From Phaeotremella fagi (Eukaryota; Basidiomycota; Tremellomycetes; Tremellales; Phaeotremellaceae): DNA of 64,000 bases. A model generated the notes under the pieces. The model was not told the origin of the DNA. It did no database searches and worked only from the letters and a program-made list of their open reading frames with translations. Location of the stretch: the NCBI GenBank assembly GCA_001599715.1, contig BCHU01000010.1:1-64000 (forward strand). The letters are read 5' to 3'. A program made the position numbers and the translations under genes. Shown piece after piece: positions 58,359 to 64,000 of this stretch. Numbering within the stretch: the stretch's first letter is position 1; each line of letters begins with the position of its first letter.

Positions 58359-60800
58359 TCAAGCTCCAACAACCGTACAATCCTCTTCACCACCAACCTC
58401 GACATTTTTATTCTTCCGATGATACCTAAAACCTCTACCAGCTTTCGCCAACCCACCCCAAACATTAACAAGAACCACGAACCAGGTGATACCAACAGCT
58501 ATCGCCAACATCGTCGTTGAGCTCAATTCGCGAGCTCCTAGTGGGAACAAGATGAGTGCTAGGGACGCTAGGGAGGTTATGATGAATCTGATGAACTGTT
58601 TTTTGTCGTTAGTTAAAGTTAAACGTTAGGGAGGGGGAGGTCCCGACATACCCTCGGTATCCTCGTTTGATTCTCTGTGAGATCTTTGTGAAATTGATCG
58701 ATGCTCGCCATGAAGAACACTGCGAAACCTAATCCGCATCCCCAGTACCTACATTAACCGTCAGTTCCAAGTGCAAATTTCAAGAGAGGTATGGTTGAAT
58801 TTACCAATGTACACCTAATTCAACTTCTTCATTGGCTACCATTTTACCTGAAGCTGCTGAAGCTAAGACCAGACTTGCACAGAGTGGCCAATGGATACTG
58901 TGTTTACGTTAGATTTAGTATTTATTAGAGAGAGTGGTGATGAACATACAAAGTGAATCCAATACCTGTTGCCCAAGATCTTCGAAGTGCGTGTTCGTAT
59001 CTGCAACCAATGATTAGTTATACAACTAGTGACTCCAGACTCACCCTTCACTGGCGTCCATTGGAAGTGAATAACTGTCAAGTTTTAGTACGAGTCTGTT
59101 TTAATTGCTTCAAGTCCACTCACATCCAATTAAGTGCCCAGGCTACCATCAATCCAAGAACTGCTTTACCGTAAACTGGTGATGCACCTAACGAATCGCC
59201 TGAAGCTGTGTAGAGGAGGTTCATCCTAGATTCGAACTTAGTTATTATAGCGAATGACGAAATGATAGAGGAACATACACTAGTTCACCGAGCTGTTGAA
59301 AAGTCAGTATTGGTGTTTGGAAACGGAAAAAGGACAAGTGACTCACCACAATGACCACGAACGCAGACATTCTTTCGATATGATGTTCGATATTCATCGC
59401 TACATTATCAAAATCAACACCACTCCAAACCTGCATCAGGTCAACTCACCAGGAATCCTCAACCCCCTGGGCATAGTCCCCATATGTATCCAAGGGACTT
59501 TAACAGGTTCAACCATGACCTCACCATTCTCGTCCAGAACCTCTCCGCTCCCTCCGTTAGATCGAATCTTCCAATCGCGTCTTTTACGAGCATAAAGTAC
59601 TCTAGCGTATAGGACGTAGAAGATATGATCTATTCGCATTAGATCTATGAAGATCCCTAGGGAGGCTAGGATTATTTGGGTGTTTCGGTCGGTTACCCAG
59701 ATCAAGGGCTGGTGAGGATGGTTAGATTAGATTTATGGTGGTTGGATGGATACTCACGAGATAGATAAACATTGGGACTAGGACTGCTAGACCGGATAAG
59801 ATCTGTGATTGTCTGAATTCACGTAAGACCAGACCATAAAGGAAAAGTACCAGTACTGTAACGTACGTATCAGTCGACAAGAACGAATTGGGGCTAAACC
59901 AGACCCACCCCTTGTTAGCTTTATGATGAGATAGAAAGCAACAGCAGCTTTAACAGCTGTGGAATCAACCGTCTCCTCACCAACATGAGGATGAAGTTCG
60001 ATAGCTGATGCGTTGGCTGAATAACCCAGGAGACAGATCATTCCGATAAGAACCCAGAATCTGTGTACGAACTGAGGTGTGGGAGTTTAGTAAATAGGTT
60101 TGACTTGAAGGAATAACAGAGTGACATACATCATCTGTCCCAGATGCATTTGAATATTTACGAGCTTCCTCCCAGATACTCCAACTGTTCACTCGTCAGC
60201 GGGGAGTTTGAGGTTGGTGACATACCTTGGATAAAATGTTAAGATGAATCTAGCAACTGCATCACCACTTGGTTCCTCTAAACACTGGATCAGCAACAAC
60301 AAGCGTCGCAAAGGGAGAATCTTGTTGACATACCAATAGCGGCATCCGCTATGAAATGAAAGATTATCAGTAAATAGTATTTTCGTGTTAGTTGACAGGT
60401 GACCTACCCAATTGATGGATGATAGCTACAAACAACAGATCAAAGAAAAGTTCGAAACGAGGAACCTCCCTAGGAGAAGATTCACGATGGATTTTACCCT
60501 AAACCGTCTATCTCAACACGGATCCAGTGTGAAAAGCGACAACTAACCTCTTCAACCCACTATAAGGAGATTCATAATTTAATTTTTAGTAAAAAATAAT
60601 GATTAATATGAATGATAAACTGGACATACCTGCCTGATAGTCGGTCGTCTAACTAAATCTCTGATCCTCTTCGCACGCTCTGGTTCATAACTATTCGAAT
60701 GATAGACTAAATGACCGTCTGGTCCGAATTTCGAGATTGGTTTCCCGTTTTCGATATGCGGATGAGAATGGGACGTTGGTTGGGCGTCTGGTGATTCCAT
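58359..60800 (-). CDS. LtrA-family (low temperature requirement A) membrane protein
   Basis: A gene with many short exons from the ATG at 60800 to a TGA at 58359. A His-rich hydrophilic start (SHSHPHIENGKPISKF) leads into repeated membrane segments: AVKAAVAFYLIIKLTRG, GLAVLVPMFIYLPLIWV, IILASLGIFIDLMRI, and the LtrA signature ERMSAFVVIVLGELV, ending with TMLAIAVGITWFVVLVN and a short basic/acidic tail. LtrA proteins have about twelve TMs; they were described in bacteria and are common in fungi but of unknown biochemical function. Exons give a consistent frame where I joined them (for example across 59353-59289). Confidence 0.82.
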
Positions 60801-61361
60801 TTGGTGAAAGTTGTTTGTTTATCAAGAAGAGGTTGATTCGTTCACTTATATATTTACTTAGTAAGAATGTAAGGATGCTATACCATGGGAATGTGGGAAT
60901 GAGATATCTTAAAACGGTTAGTAACAGTATCAGCACTTAAGATATTGTTTGGTTAATTACCTGAGATCAATTGCCTCCGGCCCGTTGGTAAGTTCTTGGC
61001 AGTAAAATAGGAAGTAGAGGAACCAAGGCAGGAGGAAGAAGAAGAAGAAGGTGCCTTCTCAAGGCGCAAGAGATCTGTATCTGTAACTGTAAGCTACGGT
61101 ACAAGTAAAATATAACATAAGGTTTGATACCAAGAGACGGGGTCGGGGTAATCATGAGAATCTACGGTATGAATGAGGAAAGTAGCGACGTATTTGCTCA
61201 ACATATTATATTCGATTGATCATTTGATCATCACGGTTAGTGACAAATGGTTCTCACTGAATACGAACATCACTTCTCAAATCATACAATAATAAGTAAA
61301 TGAGACAGTGCATTAGAGTGATGAGTGACTCCCTAATCAAANCCCCTATCTNCCCCCGCCC
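60801..61361. other. Intergenic region with two ambiguous bases
   Basis: About 560 bp between the LtrA gene start and the helicase end. Two N bases (61342 and 61352) lie just past the helicase stop, the only ambiguous calls in the window. A GAAGAAGAAG run occurs near 61035. Confidence 0.6.
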
Positions 61362-63211
61362 CTACCGCCTACTCCTCAACTGAATCCTCCCACCAGCTCT
61401 AACATTCGACACCACCCCCAACCTCCGCTTCCCAACAACATCCCTCAAACTCCCAAATCGACCATTCTCCTCTCCAAAAGTCCCACCGGACCCATCCCCC
61501 ATCCCAAAAACGATTACTCGCCCCTGTCGTCCAGCCCTCCCAGTCCTTCCTGCCCGGTGAACGAAATCTAAGATATCTCTAGGTGGATCGATGAGCATTA
61601 CTGTTTTTACTGCGCCCTCGAAATCTAGTCCTCGGGAGAGGAGGGAGGTGGTGATCAGTATCCTTGTGTTTGAATTGGAGTTGGAATTGGATTTGGAAAT
61701 TAGGAAATCGTTTAGTTGACCGTTTGACCCTCTGATTCGTTGACTACCTTCACCTGTCCATGGTAAGTTAGGTAGTCCCTTTTCAGTGAGGAGGTTGGAG
61801 AGTTGTTTAACTTTGTTCTCTGTGTTGCAGAACACTACTATTTTGGATTTAGGTTCTGATTTCCAGTCGTCATGGGGATTTGAGTTGGAGATTGACACCT
61901 TTTGTAGTAGACTACGTATGGTTGCGTCTATAGCGAAAACCCTTTTGATCTCATGTACGACATCAGCGAGTTTGTTACCACCACCTGAATAGGGTACGAA
62001 TCTAGCTTCGAGGTTTTTGGGTAATTTGTGAATGGCTGGTGAGAGTAGTTGAGTGAATTTGGTCGATGACAGGATTGGATTTGTGTTAAGACTATGAATG
62101 AGGGATGGTGGTAATGTCGCAGAAACCAGGATTATGTTAACGTTTTGAGATTTCTCAACGACATGTGATAAAAGTCGTATAGTTTCATCTATGAAATCGG
62201 GTCCTACTTTATCAGCCTTAACAATAGATAAAACTCACCAAGCAACACATCAGCCTCATCAATAACGACCCATTCAATCTTCTCAGCCCCAACACCAACC
62301 TTCTCGCCCTCTCTCAATTCCCTGACCCAATCCCCATCCCCCTGCCTAACCTCGTCCTTCTCCTCGATCTTCCGTAACCCAAAAGCCCGACGTAAACTAC
62401 CCCCAGTACCCAACAACACATCCAGATTACCGACTCGACCCTCAATCCCTCCCTTCTGCGTACTGCTCAATCCAAAAACACTAAGTTTCGTAGAATGGGA
62501 TAAAGATTTAGCTGTCGCCGTCGATTGTCTAGTCAACTCATGTGTCGGTGAGATGATTATCGATCTTGGATATAAAGTTTCCATGGTTGACTCGTCAATT
62601 CGACCTTGATCTGTTGCTTTCAAATGATGGAATAACGGTAAGAGATAAGCGAGGGTTTTCCCACTTCCAGTCTCAGCACCTAACAACACCCTTTTGGTCG
62701 GTGTACCCAGGAAATGATCAAGACTGAGTGATTGGATTGGAGTCGTTTTCCCTTCTATACCGAATTTCGAAATTACACCCTCAAGAACTCCAGGATATAG
62801 ATCAAAAGAACTAAATAATTTAGGTGAAGACGAGACGTCAACGGGAGATTTTGGAGTATCATAGCTAGGGGCAATGAAAGGTTTCGAAGTTGGATATTTT
62901 GTGATATGTGGAGGTCGATCCCTAATTCTGTTGGGTAAAGCAGCTAATCGATGAGGAGTAGTGGGAGGGAGTCGATCTGGTCTCCTCGGAACATCTTTCA
63001 CAAAGGCGGGTCTATCATTTGATCGATAGTTTTCAGTCGCACTACTACTGCTACCACTCTTGAAAAATTGTGGTCGACCTTTTGAGGGTTTTTGGATCGT
63101 TCTTTGACCGCCTGCTTGTAGTGGTTGGGCAGTTGAGAGTGCTCTTGCTAGGATAGTCTGGAGTCTTGGGACTACGCTGACTATTTGAGCTGCTTTTGAT
63201 CTTGTGAACAT
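61362..63211 (-). CDS. MRH4: Mitochondrial DEAD-box RNA helicase (MRH4-like)
   Basis: Two exons (63211-62239 and 62206-61362) encode 605 aa. The basic Ser-rich N-terminus (FTRSKAAQIVSVVPRLQTIL) looks like a mitochondrial presequence. Helicase motifs occur in order: Q-like TPIQSLSLD, Walker A AETGSGKT, Ia-like SPTHELTRQ, DEAD within VIDEADVLL, SAT in VSATLPPS, motif V-like TSLLSRGLDF, and VI HRAGRTGRAG. Overall spacing and mitochondrial start fit Mrh4, needed for assembly of the mitochondrial large ribosomal subunit. The single intron falls directly after the DEAD motif. Confidence 0.88.
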
Positions 63212-63971
63212 GGTGTTGTGAGGTCAAGATACCTATGTCTAGCTTTTCATTTTACTGACCGTTTCAACTTTTTAAATGACGTGTATTTTAGAAATCCTCA
63301 CCATAATCGAAACAAATTCAATCAAATATTTTCAACAACTACATTCTCTTTCTCGCACTAAATTAATACATAACAGTAAGTTATCTCTTCCATCCTCTCC
63401 CTCCCCAACCCCCCTCTCCCTATAAGTGAAGAGCGGCATGTCATGCCCCATTGGCACCTCTTGACCCAGGGTCCATGAAATCCATTTTTTTCATCATTCG
63501 TGATAGTCAAAAAGTTTCATGGGTCGTTGCTCTCAACGGACTATCTGATAACTACCTTTTTTCGAATCCTTCCTTGACTTTTTATCTGATGCGAAATAGT
63601 TTAGGTACTGACTTTGAATTTTAGTTCTCTTTTGTAGTCTGGTTTGTAATCAATCATGTATTTATTTGTGTGATTAATCATTTCTCGATCATGACTCTAC
63701 TGCAAATTGACAAGTCTGAAACCGTTCCCACATGTCATTCGCTCTCAACATAATTTCCTGCAGTGTTAAAAGGTTGATGTAATGTAGTCTTGAGTCAAGA
63801 TGTGTAGACTTGGTACTAAGTCCAATGGTGATCAAAACTTGACATGACTTTATAACAGAAACATACGACCGCAGCTTGTACAAAACCCAATCTTTCAGTG
63901 AGAGAAAAAATAAGTAGATACCTAGGCAATTACTGAGACTTCCCCTACCCTCTCAATGACCACCAACAACC
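63212..63971. other. Intergenic / upstream region at the right edge
   Basis: About 760 bp, AT-rich. CCATGAAA (about 63473) and TTTCATGG (about 63514) could pair around a short loop, but no C/D or H/ACA box set is convincing. A non-coding RNA is possible yet unsupported. Confidence 0.35.
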
Positions 63972-64000
63972 ATGTCACCACCTGGTACAATATCTCTACC
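63972..64000 (+). CDS. Possible start of a gene cut by the window edge
   Basis: An ATG in good context (AACAACCATGTC) opens a frame of nine codons (SPPGTISL after Met) that runs off the window. The context resembles true starts elsewhere here, but nothing more can be said. Confidence 0.3.

Noticed and set aside
63450..63580. Possible small nucleolar RNA near the right edge
   Set aside because: A stem can be drawn, but the C and D boxes are poor and no target match could be tested.

Overview
This is the end of a chromosome from a basidiomycete yeast, most likely a tremellalean fungus of the Cryptococcus/Kwoniella group. The first 30 bases are a telomere of CCCCCTAA units (TTAGGGGG on the other strand), the unit known from Cryptococcus. 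Most genes are cut by many 30-70 nt introns with GTNNGT donors, a CTNAC-like branch site and a YAG acceptor. Gene models below were spliced by hand. For models where I give all exons, the exon lengths sum to a multiple of three and the product matches its family, unless stated otherwise.

Subtelomere and accessory zone (1-15200): a telomere and a GTCGA-rich tandem repeat are followed by a run of catabolic and redox genes. These are a Zn2Cys6 regulator, a bacterial-type fumarate lyase of the PcaB/adenylosuccinate lyase family, a sugar-porter MFS protein, two NmrA-like oxidoreductases, a SET methyltransferase, a drug-type MFS protein, a TfdA/TauD dioxygenase and a mitochondrial ETHE1-like persulfide dioxygenase.

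Core and mixed zone (15300-28000): an oxysterol-binding protein and RNA polymerase III subunit RPC7/Rpc31 are followed by the most unusual part of the window. This is three tandem intronless genes (18918-23043) for beta-helix, bactofilin-like proteins, at least two of them related by a duplication that included the promoter. A sugar transporter and a TPX2-like protein follow.

Housekeeping zone (28200-64000): a DUF3605 protein, a CobW/COG0523 GTPase divergent from the Fe-S assembly factor CIA1, small unknown proteins, a large Zn2Cys6 regulator with an N/Q-rich tail, mitochondrial tyrosyl-tRNA synthetase, an amino-acid permease, a small secreted protein, a bZIP factor interrupted by an in-frame TGA, the ERAD factor HRD3/SEL1L, a DHA2 MFS exporter, an LtrA-family membrane protein, a mitochondrial DEAD-box helicase (MRH4-like) and possibly the start of one more gene.

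No rRNA, tRNA, CRISPR array, transposon or viral gene could be recognised. Points of special interest are the beta-helix gene trio, a 5-nt micro-exon that encodes part of a Walker A motif, a GC-AG intron in CIA1, the bacterial-type enzymes of the subtelomere, and the in-frame TGA in the bZIP gene.
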